Shown: positions 25,901-33,142 of the stretch, in pieces
How positions within the stretch are numbered: position 1 is the first letter of the stretch
Layout of the letters: each line of letters begins with the position of its first letter
Assembly (NCBI RefSeq): GCF_014638275.1
Contig: NZ_BMFJ01000001.1
Coordinates: forward strand, 1,786,338 to 1,850,337
Reading direction: 5' to 3'
Length of the DNA stretch: 64,000 bases
Source: Primorskyibacter flagellatus
Lineage (GTDB): Bacteria > Pseudomonadota > Alphaproteobacteria > Rhodobacterales > Rhodobacteraceae
The notes under the pieces: model-generated
Database searches by the model: none
The model's input: the letters and a program-made list of their open reading frames with translations, nothing else
What the model was told of the DNA's origin: nothing
Made by a program: the position numbers and the translations under genes

Positions 25901-26199
25901 GCCATCTCGACCTCCAGCTCCTTCGCAATGGACTTGAGGAGGGCGAGAGCGCGGGGCTTGTGGATGCGGTAGCGGATGATGCGGTCACCCAACGACCGGC
26001 ACATAGGATGGTCCCAAATCCACCCCCACGGTTCGCCGTAATCGGGAATTATTTTGCACCCGAAGGCCGAAGTGCCACACCGCCCCTCTATCCCAATAAA
26101 TTCGTCGCCGTCGTCAAAAACGATGTGGATAAACGTCCCTTCAACGACCGGAACGCACTTGCCGTTATGCTCGATCCACGGGCCCCATTCGTCGCTCAC
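25897..26199 (-). CDS. Phage hypothetical protein
   Basis: This gene encodes 100 residues starting MSDEWGPWIEHNGKCVPV and ending in a helix (ALALLKSIAKELEVEMA). Trp-rich and beta-like in the first part, it resembles small phage proteins often encoded near replication genes. It is the last gene of the leftward replication operon and overlaps its upstream neighbour by four bases. Confidence 0.6.
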   Translation of the reverse strand: MSDEWGPWIEHNGKCVPVVEGTFIHIVFDDGDEFIGIEGRCGTSAFGCKIIPDYGEPWGWIWDHPMCRSLGDRIIRYRIHKPRALALLKSIAKELEVEMA

Positions 26200-26696
26200 G
26201 CCTTACCCCTCCTCCGGCTCTCGATTGTGAACCGATTGGTCCTGCGCTCGACTTGGGCGCGCGTCTCGCAGATCGTCCGGATCGCGTAGGGGGTCATCTC
26301 GGTCGGTCGGAAAACCATCTCGAACCCGAGCGCCTGCGCCCATTCGATGACGTGCTGCACGTTCGGGGTCTTAGAGGGGTTGTCCTTCTCCATCTTGGCG
26401 AGATGATCCTGGGCGAACCCGGCCAGGTCTTCGACTTCGCGGATCGTCAGGGACAGCCCTTCGCGCCGGTCTCGCAGGATTTCCCGGATGTCGTCATAGG
26501 TTTCAACTTTGCGGTCGATCCGGTCACGCTGGCGGCCAGGATCGACGCCGGGGATGTGCCCACGCTCCGAGATCGCGGCGAACAGCCCGCAGCCCACCGC
26601 CGGGCACTTGACGATCACTTCGTCCTCCGTGACCGAGGTGATGTGCCACCCCTTGTCCTGCACTGCCTTCAAAAACTTGGGGTCCATCTTACTCAT
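26196..26696 (-). CDS. HTH (XRE-type) phage protein
   Basis: This gene encodes 166 residues. The C-terminal half contains an XRE-like helix-turn-helix near residues 75-120 (LRDRREGLSLTIREVEDLAG, then LAKMEKDNPSKTPNV). The N-terminal half has two Cys in CPAVGCG. It is translated with the genes either side (four- and eight-base overlaps). It may regulate replication genes, but no operator was identified for it. Confidence 0.68.
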   Translation of the reverse strand: MSKMDPKFLKAVQDKGWHITSVTEDEVIVKCPAVGCGLFAAISERGHIPGVDPGRQRDRIDRKVETYDDIREILRDRREGLSLTIREVEDLAGFAQDHLAKMEKDNPSKTPNVQHVIEWAQALGFEMVFRPTEMTPYAIRTICETRAQVERRTNRFTIESRRRGKA

Positions 26697-26886
26697 CCCT
26701 CTGATTTTTAATGCAATCCAGCGTGTATGCTTTCAGGTTCGCAATCTGGATCGCCTGCGTTTTCCCCTCCGGTGTCTTCGCCATTTCCAAGACGGTTTCG
26801 CGCTCCTCGTCCGCGACGTTCCGCACCTCGTCCGCCGTCCGGCAGGCCCGAAGCCGGTCCTTGATGCGGTTCGCCTCCTCAAGCAT
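26689..26886 (-). CDS. Small helical phage protein
   Basis: This gene encodes 65 residues. ATG 26886 overlaps the DnaB stop as ATGA, so the longer in-frame extension that reads across dnaB is rejected. The product is almost wholly helical and charged (MLEEANRIKDRLRACRTADE). Position after the helicase suggests a helicase partner or loader-like accessory, without direct evidence. Confidence 0.6.
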   Translation of the reverse strand: MLEEANRIKDRLRACRTADEVRNVADEERETVLEMAKTPEGKTQAIQIANLKAYTLDCIKNQRDE

Positions 26887-28289
26887 CAGAAATCCACCTC
26901 CGTCTGGGTTTGCAGATCCCAGAACCTGTTGGTGGCGAGATCGCAGCCAACCCGCACGGTGCCGAGAGGCCCCATGCGCTGCTTGGCAACGATGATGTCC
27001 ATGGTCCCCTTGGACGCGGAGATCGAGTCTTCCCAATCCGCCCGATCATCGGCCCGCTCCGGCGGCTCCATGCGTTCGAGATAGTAGGACGGCCGATGGC
27101 AGAAGATCACGTTGTCCGCGTCGTTTTCGAGATCGCCCGAGCCTCTGAGGTCGCCCAGGTGCGGCACCTTGCTTTCCCGCTTGGACATGTCCCGGCTGAC
27201 CTGAGCCAGAGCCACGACCGGGATGTTCAGCATCTTGGCGATGGACTTGGTATCACGGGAAACCTGCGTCAGCACCTCGAACGCATTCCCCCGGCCCCGG
27301 ACCAGTTGAAGGTAGTCGATCACCAGCATTCCGAGGCCCTTGAAATCCCCTTCCGGTTTCCACTTCGCTTGCAGGCGCCGGGTCTCGGAGAGGATCGCGG
27401 GGATGTCCCTGACCCGATCCGACATGATCTCGATCGGCAGGGCCTCTTGCTTTTTGGCGGCTTCAACCACCTTGCGGAACAGGGTCTCGGAGAGCGGGCG
27501 GTCCATCGCCTGATAGGGAACACGGGAGTCGATGGAGTTGATCCGGTTCGCCAAGTCCTCCTCGCCCATTTCGAGGGAGACGAAACCTACCCCGTATCCC
27601 GTCTTCGCGGCATGGTAGGAGAGCCAGGTGGCGAGGGAGGTCTTTCCCATGGAGGTAGCGCCGGCCAGCACCGTAGACCGCTTGGGTTTGAGGAGCAGCA
27701 GCTCGTCGAGGTCGCGGAGACCGGATGACACGCCAACCGCGCCATTCTGATAGGCGTCGTTGATCGCCGTGATGCTCTTGGTATGAGCGGAGAGCAGCGA
27801 CATCGACCGGGCAACGGGCGCGTTCTCCGCCACCGACATTGCCGCCAATTCCATCGCCGCCGCCGCGTCCGAGGATGTGCCACCGGAATTGATCGCTCCG
27901 ACGATCTCCTCCGCCACTTCCAGCAGCCGCCGGCGCTCCGCGGTCTCGATGAGTTCCCGCACGTAGTCCGCCAGCGCGAAGGACGCCACAGCGGCGCCGG
28001 AGAGCCGCGCGAGGTAGGAGACGCCGCCCAGGTCTTTGAGGCCAGGATCGTTTTCGAGCTCACCCTTCAAGACGACGGGTGAAGCGATGTGATCCTTGAG
28101 GATGCGGCCAGCCATCAGGGTCCAGATGCGGCCGTGGGTCGGTTCGTAGAAATGCTCCGCCCTCACAGGCCCGCAGTGGATGTGGAAAAGATTGTTGTTG
28201 TTCAGCACCGCGCCGAGGATCTGCTGTTCCAGCGCGACGTTGTGCGGGACCGTTTTCTCGGTCTCTCGTTGCTGCCCGGAAACCCTCAT
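26886..28289 (-). CDS. dnaB: Replicative DNA helicase, DnaB family
   Basis: This gene encodes 467 residues, the standard DnaB length. An N-terminal helical domain (about 15-120) is followed by a RecA-like core with Walker A AGATSMGKT (209-217), Walker B LVIDYLQL, and the arginine-containing segment RGSGDLENDADNVI typical of DnaB. Recruited to the phage origin, it unwinds DNA ahead of the host polymerase. It lies two genes downstream of the initiator-like gene, in the order seen in many temperate phages, and supports theta replication. Confidence 0.93.
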   Translation of the reverse strand: MRVSGQQRETEKTVPHNVALEQQILGAVLNNNNLFHIHCGPVRAEHFYEPTHGRIWTLMAGRILKDHIASPVVLKGELENDPGLKDLGGVSYLARLSGAAVASFALADYVRELIETAERRRLLEVAEEIVGAINSGGTSSDAAAAMELAAMSVAENAPVARSMSLLSAHTKSITAINDAYQNGAVGVSSGLRDLDELLLLKPKRSTVLAGATSMGKTSLATWLSYHAAKTGYGVGFVSLEMGEEDLANRINSIDSRVPYQAMDRPLSETLFRKVVEAAKKQEALPIEIMSDRVRDIPAILSETRRLQAKWKPEGDFKGLGMLVIDYLQLVRGRGNAFEVLTQVSRDTKSIAKMLNIPVVALAQVSRDMSKRESKVPHLGDLRGSGDLENDADNVIFCHRPSYYLERMEPPERADDRADWEDSISASKGTMDIIVAKQRMGPLGTVRVGCDLATNRFWDLQTQTEVDF

Positions 28290-28579
28290 TCCTTGACGCG
28301 CTCCCGCTCATCGAGGGAGACGGGGATACCCATTCCCACGAAATCCGCGTTGATCTGGCGATAGTTCGAGTCGAGTGCGGCCGCGATCTGCGCCACAGAC
28401 AGCCCGAGACCGGCCAAGTGTTTGACCTTGGCCCTGCGCTCCGCGCGCTCCTCTGACTGCTGCGTCTTTCTCGATGACCGCTTGGACTTGCGAAGGTTCA
28501 TCGGATTGTAGAGCCCGCCTCCGTCAGTGTTGCGCTTCACCTTCGAGATCAGGTGCTCGCCCTTCCAATCGTCGGTCAT
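28286..28579 (-). CDS. Small HTH-like replication-operon protein
   Basis: This gene encodes 97 residues. The first half is basic (LRKSKRSSRKTQQSEERAER) and the second has a helix-turn-helix-like pattern (KHLAGLGLSVAQIAAALDSN). It lies between the initiator-like gene and dnaB with four-base overlaps at both ends. A DNA-binding helper such as a loader or regulator is possible; no family is recognised. Confidence 0.6.
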   Translation of the reverse strand: MTDDWKGEHLISKVKRNTDGGGLYNPMNLRKSKRSSRKTQQSEERAERRAKVKHLAGLGLSVAQIAAALDSNYRQINADFVGMGIPVSLDERERVKE

Positions 28580-29379
28580 ACCAGCCTCCCGGACTTCTGC
28601 GCTTCGAGAACACGCCGGGCGTAACTCTTGGGTCTGTCAGGTTCGTCGGCGGAGAGGAACGGCTCCCAACCCGGCTGACGCAGCCAGGGAAGTGGCCCCT
28701 TGAGGTACTGGCGATCCTGCACCGAGGAGACGTAGCGGCGGGTGGCCGCGTTCAGATCGGCCGGCGAAACCTTCTCAGCTTTGGGATGCTTCCCTTCGCA
28801 AGCCTGCCGATAGACCTTCTCGCAGTCCCTCCGCCCGGTCTTGCGCTGGTGGCTTGGCCAGATGGTTTCCCAGAATTCCTTGAAGCCGTCTCCGATCAGG
28901 TCGGGTTCCGGCCTGCGATCTTTGGATTCGGCTGAGAATAAATCCCCCTCTGGGGGTATGGGGGTCTTATCTTTGGTTTCTCTTAGAAGATTGGTTTCTC
29001 TTATGTGTGCGGTTTTTCCGGAGTCCGGCTCACCCGTATCCGGCTCACCCGTATACGGGTTTTCAGGACACGGGTTGTCATTTATCTCCCAATACGTGCC
29101 AAGGAACTCACCTTTCTCCGTCTTTGTTTGGACAACCGAGACATACCCAAGATCCTTCAACTCCCCCACCATCCGGTAATATTTGTCCCGGCCGACCCGG
29201 CATTGTTCCATCAGGTGATTTGGCCTGAAAACCCATCCCTCCCTGAATGTCATCAACAGAGCCAATAGGCCTCTGGCTTCGATAGATAGCCTTGTGTCCG
29301 ACATCACTGCGTTCGGAACCGAGGTGTATCCGGAGCGACGGCGCACACAGGTTGCTTGATCGACAGGTGAATTGCTCAT
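28576..29379 (-). CDS. Phage replication initiator-like protein
   Basis: This gene encodes 267 residues. The N-terminal 90 residues form a winged-helix-like domain (GYTSVPNAVMSDTRLSIEAR, then DKYYRMVGELKDLGYV), typical of phage replication proteins with helix-turn-helix. The middle contains a short repetitive segment (PYTGEPDTGEPDSGK) encoded by tandem DNA repeats, and the C-terminus resembles domains that contact helicase (FKEFWETIWPSHQRK). As in the lambda O gene, the origin may lie in the middle of this gene. The downstream order helper, DnaB supports the call. Confidence 0.75.
   Translation of the reverse strand: MSNSPVDQATCVRRRSGYTSVPNAVMSDTRLSIEARGLLALLMTFREGWVFRPNHLMEQCRVGRDKYYRMVGELKDLGYVSVVQTKTEKGEFLGTYWEINDNPCPENPYTGEPDTGEPDSGKTAHIRETNLLRETKDKTPIPPEGDLFSAESKDRRPEPDLIGDGFKEFWETIWPSHQRKTGRRDCEKVYRQACEGKHPKAEKVSPADLNAATRRYVSSVQDRQYLKGPLPWLRQPGWEPFLSADEPDRPKSYARRVLEAQKSGRLV
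28973..29059. repeat. Origin-like iterons inside the initiator gene
   Basis: TTGGTTTCTCTTA occurs at 28973-28985 and 28991-29003 (18-base period). TCCGGCTCACCCGTA occurs twice head to tail at 29024-29038 and 29039-29053. A 12-bp perfect palindrome CCCGTATACGGG (29048-29059) overlaps the last copy. The surrounding 100 bases are clearly AT-richer than the operon. Confidence 0.85.
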
Positions 29380-29543
29380 TTCTGCCCCCTAAATATTTCT
29401 GTCAGTTGATTTTTTTCTCTGAGTTCCGCGACGGTCGCGCGGATGTCGTCGACCGGAACATCGAGGCTCCGGGAGATGTCCTCGACACCCAGGCCAGAGG
29501 CGAGGGCGAGCCGGACAACTGCCGGTAAATCGACCGACCGCAT
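29376..29543 (-). CDS. Small HTH-like phage protein, 55 residues
   Basis: ATG 29543 follows the resolvase stop by one base, and the stop overlaps the initiator start. The product (MRSVDLPAVVRLALASGLG, then VEDISRSLDVPVDDIRAT) has a helix-turn-helix-like layout with a polar tail. A longer frame running upstream mirrors the resolvase gene and is rejected. Function unknown. Confidence 0.58.
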   Translation of the reverse strand: MRSVDLPAVVRLALASGLGVEDISRSLDVPVDDIRATVAELREKNQLTEIFRGQK

Positions 29544-29544
29544 T

Positions 29545-30063
29545 TCAAAACAGCCCTCCGACCATAAGCGGAGGTTGCCCGGCGAATTCGGTGCAGGCCC
29601 AATTCCACGTCGCCGCCGCATCGGCCGCATCGAGGTCGGGAATGTCCCACCCGTAGGCCTCGCACTGGCGCTTGACGACGCGCTTGATTTCCAGCTTCGC
29701 ATCCTCGCGCTTGAGGTGCGGAAAATCCTTGGAGGTGTATGCCTTACCGAGGAAATGCTTCCGAACGGTCGCCGGGAACACCATCTCGACCTTGACGCCG
29801 CGGTTGAAAGCGCAGCCTCGCACGCAGGCAACCAGCCCGATTAGGTAGGCGGAGGCGTTCTTGCCGCCAATGAAGGCCTCGACCACGATCAGGTCGGGAT
29901 CATGGGTCTCGATCAGCCCATGCGTAAGCCTGAGCACATTGGAAAAGCGTTCAGCTTCGGAACGTCCCTGTCCGAGTCCAACGCTCCACGCCTTCGGATT
30001 GTCACCCGACTTGCCGACTGCCAAACCACATTGGGTTGCCACGTCCATCGCTACAATTTTCAT
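29545..30063 (-). CDS. RuvC-like Holliday junction resolvase
   Basis: This gene encodes 172 residues from ATG 30063, which overlaps the upstream stop. MKIVAMDVATQCG gives the first acidic ligand (Asp7) of the RNase H-like fold. LIVVEAFIGG supplies the second acidic residue at the end of a strand, and LDAADAAATW near the C-terminus the last acidic pair. This layout matches phage RuvC family resolvases, which cut branched DNA during recombination-dependent replication or before packaging. Confidence 0.82.
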   Translation of the reverse strand: MKIVAMDVATQCGLAVGKSGDNPKAWSVGLGQGRSEAERFSNVLRLTHGLIETHDPDLIVVEAFIGGKNASAYLIGLVACVRGCAFNRGVKVEMVFPATVRKHFLGKAYTSKDFPHLKREDAKLEIKRVVKRQCEAYGWDIPDLDAADAAATWNWACTEFAGQPPLMVGGLF

Positions 30064-30638
30064 GTGACGTGCGCCCACCTGCGCCTCTTTGCGATTGCGC
30101 AAATCTGGGATTGATCGACACCGAACTTCTTGCCGAGGCTAGTGAGGCTGGCACCCTTCCTTCGAAGTTTCCGTATCTCCCTCACATCATCTTCGGTGAG
30201 TCTGGCTTGGCCGAGTTTTGATTCACCGCGCGGAAAAGTTCCGGCAGCCATCGAATCCTCAACATTTTCTCGACGTGTCGCCCATCGGAGATGATTGGGA
30301 TTGGTGCAGCCCAATGCTCCGTTGCCACAGCTATGCGCTGCGTCCAAATTGGGCATCGGCGGTTCGCCGTGAGCAAGAATGCACATGACCCTAGAAGCAA
30401 ACTGCGTTCGACCCTCGAACCAAACAGACCCATATCCGGCAATGGTCGAGAACGGCCAAAGCAGGCAGTTATCTCCCGAATAATCGACGTGTTCATGGAG
30501 CCACGCCATCGGCTTGCCACGCTCAGTACCGCCGCCCAAAGGATCTCCGTGCCTTTGAAAGCGCCGATAGTGCGCATTGCAGTAACCCCGGATGTATTTT
30601 TCCGGTCGGTCACAACCGACGACGTGGCAGCCGCTCAT
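30060..30638 (-). CDS. HNH endonuclease with C-terminal HTH
   Basis: This gene encodes 192 residues. A Cys-rich N-terminus (CHVVGCDRPEKYIRGYCNAH) may bind zinc. The HNH core lies near residues 95-130 (AAHSCGNGALGCTNPNHLRW, then TRRENVEDS). A helix-turn-helix close to the end (RKGASLTSLGKKFGVDQSQI) would give DNA specificity. This is the architecture of mobile HNH endonucleases, yet it is fitted into the operon with one- and four-base overlaps, so it may have been recruited to phage DNA metabolism. Confidence 0.87.
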   Translation of the reverse strand: MSGCHVVGCDRPEKYIRGYCNAHYRRFQRHGDPLGGGTERGKPMAWLHEHVDYSGDNCLLWPFSTIAGYGSVWFEGRTQFASRVMCILAHGEPPMPNLDAAHSCGNGALGCTNPNHLRWATRRENVEDSMAAGTFPRGESKLGQARLTEDDVREIRKLRRKGASLTSLGKKFGVDQSQICAIAKRRRWAHVT

Positions 30639-31078
30639 TACGACTTCCCGCCGAAATCGAGCGGGGTGACGACGCCCTTCTTGGGCTCAGGCGCAGCCTC
30701 GGGCTGTTCCTCGGTGTCGCCCTGCCCCTCCGGCGCCTTGCCGTCGAACATGTCCTCCGACGACTGGCCGGTGATGTGGTTCTCCAACATCGGGATCGCC
30801 CGCTTGAGCGACCGGATGATGTCCATCGCCTTGTGCGCGCCGTCCTTCTTCGGCAGCTTCTTGAGGATCGACTTCGACCAGGAGAACGCCTGTGAGTTCA
30901 TCCCGGTCTTCTCGATGAATTCCTTGGTCTTGGCCGCGCTCTCGCCGGCGTCGGAGCCGCGCTCGTATTCTTCTTTGGCCCGCGCCTCGATCTGGTCGAT
31001 CAGCGCGTCGTGTTCGAACGTCGGGCCATCCATTGCTTCACGGACCTTCTGGCCCTCGCTTTTCTTGGGTTTCGCCAT
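30638..31078 (-). CDS. Replication-operon hypothetical protein
   Basis: This gene encodes 146 residues from ATG 31078 with AAGGA upstream. It is helical and strongly charged (IDQIEARAKEEYERG) with an acidic Pro/Glu/Gln tail. It is the first gene of the leftward replication operon, so it is probably the earliest made. No motif was recognised. Its stop overlaps the start of the HNH gene (TAATG). A terminator-like hairpin lies in its leader. Confidence 0.65.
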   Translation of the reverse strand: MAKPKKSEGQKVREAMDGPTFEHDALIDQIEARAKEEYERGSDAGESAAKTKEFIEKTGMNSQAFSWSKSILKKLPKKDGAHKAMDIIRSLKRAIPMLENHITGQSSEDMFDGKAPEGQGDTEEQPEAAPEPKKGVVTPLDFGGKS

Positions 31079-31093
31079 TGCTGTTCCTTCGGC

Positions 31094-31124
31094 AAAAAAG
31101 GGGCGGAGCACGAAGGCCCCGCCC
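31094..31124 (-). terminator. Leader terminator/attenuator of the replication operon
   Basis: On the minus strand GGGCGG and CCGCCC pair around a 12-base loop, and six Ts follow within two bases. It lies 16-46 bases upstream of the first replication gene, inside its leader, so transcripts entering the operon must pass it. This position suits antitermination or attenuation control. Confidence 0.65.
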
Positions 31125-31269
31125 TAGTTCAACAGGGAGGTTGGAGGCTTTGCAGGACACCCTGCCCCCGGTTCAGGTTGGTTGGCGCGAGGGACCGCGC
31201 CGCCCTGCAAATCTCTTGAAATACCCCGAGGATCCGATTGAATGCCCCTGCACAGATGGAGGGACGACG

Positions 31270-31461
31270 ATGTGGGATCGGATTGTTGAGGTTTTCGCCA
31301 TCTATGGGGCGTTGGTGCTGCTGTTCTACGTAGCAGCCAGTTTCACGCGAAGCGCACGCAACATTCGATCCGACTTCTTTGCGATTCTCACCGGCTGGAC
31401 CCTGATGACGTTTATCCTTGGGGCGATTTACGTGCTCATGGGACTGACCATCGCTTACTGA
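31270..31461 (+). CDS. Small membrane protein
   Basis: This gene encodes 63 residues with GGAGGGA upstream of ATG 31270. Two hydrophobic segments (VFAIYGALVLLFYVAASF and LTGWTLMTFILGAIYVLMG) predict two membrane helices with a short basic loop between them. It stands alone with the next gene between the replication and immunity regions and is transcribed opposite to replication. It may be a lysogenically expressed accessory gene, for example superinfection exclusion. A holin is an alternative. Confidence 0.65.
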   Translation: MWDRIVEVFAIYGALVLLFYVAASFTRSARNIRSDFFAILTGWTLMTFILGAIYVLMGLTIAY

Positions 31462-31473
31462 CAGGAGAGACAC

Positions 31474-31743
31474 ATGAGGCTCATCACCAGCTTTGCAATC
31501 GTGCTCAGCGGAACGGCCGCGCAACCACAAGACGCACGGCCCTTGCCGGAAACATTCTTTTCCGCTGGTGAAGAGCTTTGTGGTCACCTCATCGAAAGCG
31601 CAAAGATCAGCGAGTGTATGTATCGCCAGACCCTCTCGGTGTTGATCCTCAGGTGTGACCACAGCTTCCCGCTGCGTTACGACCTCCGCTTCAAGTGCTT
31701 CGATGAAGCGATCGCGCGATGGAGAGCGTTGCCAAAGGATTGA
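31474..31743 (+). CDS. Small secreted protein, hypothetical
   Basis: This gene encodes 89 residues, with ACAGGAGAGA before the start. The first 16-18 residues (MRLITSFAIVLSGTAA) look like a signal peptide; the mature part has four Cys residues, suggesting disulfides in the periplasm. It follows the small membrane protein by 12 bases, so the two form a pair. No family is recognised. Confidence 0.6.
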   Translation: MRLITSFAIVLSGTAAQPQDARPLPETFFSAGEELCGHLIESAKISECMYRQTLSVLILRCDHSFPLRYDLRFKCFDEAIARWRALPKD

Positions 31744-31849
31744 ATCCGAGCACATCCACGGCCTCACAGAAAAAAATAATTTGTTTTCGCCACTTGTGGA
31801 AAACGCAGCGCAAACACAGGTTTATGCTTGAGGCACCCTTCGAGCGACA

Positions 31850-32080
31850 TCAGTCAGCCCTCTCAGAACGGGCGGCGTCTGACGAAGGAGACGAACCATG
31901 ATCGACCCATGCGGAGACCGGGACATCACCATCGGTTTCGCGCTCAATCCGAACCATCAGATCGAAGCCTGGTCGCTTCGTTCCGCTCAGGATTTGGCTG
32001 AGGTATGCCGGAACGATACCGACTTTAGCTGCAAACGCGGACTTGCGACGTCCCGCGAGATACTTTTTCAGGGGTTCCAT
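31850..32080 (-). CDS. Cro/YdaS-like HTH regulator
   Basis: This gene encodes 76 residues from ATG 32080 (MEPLKKYLAGRRKSAFAAKV). The helix-turn-helix is FAAKVGIVPAYLSQILSG followed by KRPGFDLMVRIERETDG, close in pattern to YdaS/Cro proteins. TTG 32098 is an alternative start, but it lies inside the operator. It is divergent from the second regulator, with a 15-bp operator between them, the usual arrangement of a lysis-lysogeny switch. It may be either repressor or Cro. Confidence 0.8.
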   Translation of the reverse strand: MEPLKKYLAGRRKSAFAAKVGIVPAYLSQILSGTKRPGFDLMVRIERETDGDVPVSAWVDHGSSPSSDAARSERAD

Positions 32081-32090
32081 GCCCCGGAAT

Positions 32091-32105
32091 TTATCCAATA
32101 GATAA
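32091..32105. promoter_or_regulatory. Operator 1, TTATCCAATAGATAA
   Basis: A 15-bp imperfect palindrome with half-sites TTATC/GATAA and five central bases lies between the two divergent regulator genes. Two similar sites are found at 32621 and 32655. The third site differs from the reverse complement of this one by a single base. Confidence 0.8.
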
Positions 32106-32172
32106 CTTTATGCAAGCACAACTTTCCCATTCGCAAATACCGCCCACCCTGCCCGGCTGCTACGAGTTTTCC

Positions 32173-32481
32173 ATGCAGCTAAACTTGCGGATCAGGGACT
32201 TGAGGAAAGCCAAAGGCTTGAGCATCGCCGATCTGGCGGGCAAAGTCGGTGTATCCACACCCCATTTGTCTCAAGTGGAGCGCGGCCTAAAGAACCTCAA
32301 CAATCACTTGTTGGTTCGGATCGCGGCAGCACTAGAAGTTGAGCCTGACGCCCTTATCGCAAGTCAGAACCGTGAAGACATAGGCGATCTTTTGGACGCA
32401 GTTTCAGACCTTTCGGCGGAAGATGTAGAACGAGTGCGCCAGTTCGCTGATGCGTTGAGGCTCTCCCGCCCAGGCGAGTAG
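32173..32481 (+). CDS. XRE-family HTH regulator (prophage repressor or Cro)
   Basis: This gene encodes 102 residues if ATG 32173 is used (MQLNLRIRDLRKAKGLSIAD). An in-frame ATG at 32110 would add a 21-residue leader that does not look like the family and would begin five bases after the operator. The helix-turn-helix is LSIADLAGKVGVSTPHLSQVERG. A C-terminal helical part (residues 65-100) may dimerise. It lacks a LexA-like peptidase domain, so induction would not be by RecA-stimulated self-cleavage of this protein. Confidence 0.82.
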   Translation: MQLNLRIRDLRKAKGLSIADLAGKVGVSTPHLSQVERGLKNLNNHLLVRIAAALEVEPDALIASQNREDIGDLLDAVSDLSAEDVERVRQFADALRLSRPGE

Positions 32482-32571
32482 CGTAGCTCACAACTCGCCG
32501 CCTGTCGGATTCGTCCAGCTCCAAAAATATAGCTGTAAGACTCTCTTTTCTTTTCATCCACCGTACCCCCT

Positions 32572-32601
32572 TTGTTCACGCTAACGCGAAGCCTGTATAC
32601 T
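32572..32601 (+). promoter_or_regulatory. Candidate early rightward promoter
   Basis: TTGTTC (32572-32577), an 18-base spacer and TATACT (32596-32601) point toward the early operon. Operators 2 and 3 lie 20-70 bases downstream. A second candidate, TTGACG at 32644, would place its -10 on operator 3. Either way repressor binding would block early transcription. Confidence 0.45.
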
Positions 32602-32620
32602 GTCTAGCGTCAGGCATCGT

Positions 32621-32669
32621 TTATCCATTGGCTAAATTTTTGTTTGACGAACTTTTGTCTATTGGATAA
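32621..32669. promoter_or_regulatory. Operators 2 and 3 upstream of the early operon
   Basis: TTATCCATTGGCTAA (32621-32635) and TTGTCTATTGGATAA (32655-32669) match operator 1 in half-sites and centre. Their centres are 34 bases apart, about three turns of DNA, so they lie on the same face and could bind regulator cooperatively. Confidence 0.78.
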
Positions 32670-32728
32670 CTTTCCATCACCGCCGAAGACGCCGCCCGGC
32701 TGATCGCGGAAAACCGATGGAGTTGAAG

Positions 32729-32851
32729 ATGCCCACCTACATCCCGGACCCAGATGATTTCTGCCGGACCTGCAAGGGCCGCGGCTGGTTCGGCGCGGAT
32801 CGCTGCGACATGTGCGGCGGCTCCGGCCACAAAAGCGTGAGGGTGTGTTGA
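32729..32851 (+). CDS. DnaJ-type zinc finger mini-protein
   Basis: This gene encodes 40 residues from ATG 32729, preceded by GGAG at the right distance; ATG 32717 is in frame but lacks one. Two CxxC knuckles (CRTCKGRGW and CDMCGGSGH) reproduce one DnaJ-type zinc repeat. It is the first gene of the early rightward operon and overlaps the next by one base (TGATG). Such mini zinc proteins are common in early phage operons; the target is unknown. Confidence 0.72.
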   Translation: MPTYIPDPDDFCRTCKGRGWFGADRCDMCGGSGHKSVRVC

Positions 32852-33120
32852 TGCCCGTCATGGACTTCGCGGACGATCTGGCGGAGGCGCGCAAGGTGCT
32901 GCACCAGCAGTCCAGCCACCCGGTCAGTACCATCATCGACGCGGCGGAGGCGCTGTCGCTGTACTCGCCCGACAAGGCGGAACGCCTGATGGCCGGTACC
33001 GTCGTGAACGTGGCGAGGCGGTCTTCTGGCATCTGGTCGCAGCGTGAAGCCGCGAAATCCGTGGCCGCCTGCATCGCCATCGCGATCATCGTAATCGCTC
33101 TGCTTTCCCTCTCCGGATAG
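32851..33120 (+). CDS. Small protein with C-terminal membrane anchor
   Basis: This gene encodes 89 residues. A helical soluble part (FADDLAEARKVLHQQSSHPV) ends in one hydrophobic segment (AACIAIAIIVIALLSLSG) at the extreme C-terminus, a tail-anchor arrangement. The start ATG 32851 overlaps the preceding stop. Function unknown. Confidence 0.62.
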   Translation: MPVMDFADDLAEARKVLHQQSSHPVSTIIDAAEALSLYSPDKAERLMAGTVVNVARRSSGIWSQREAAKSVAACIAIAIIVIALLSLSG

Positions 33121-33142
33121 CGCGCTGCCTGTCGCGCTGTTC

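Noticed and set aside
28973-29059. CRISPR array
   Set aside because: The repeats are only pairs, without regular spacers, and lie in a coding gene; no cas genes are in the window.
31270-31461. Holin as firm annotation
   Set aside because: Two membrane helices fit, but there is no endolysin neighbour and the location beside the immunity region fits a lysogenic accessory gene at least as well.
31898-32101. 67-codon plus-strand frame starting MIDPCGDRD
   Set aside because: It is antisense to the Cro/YdaS-like gene, whose helix-turn-helix is clear.
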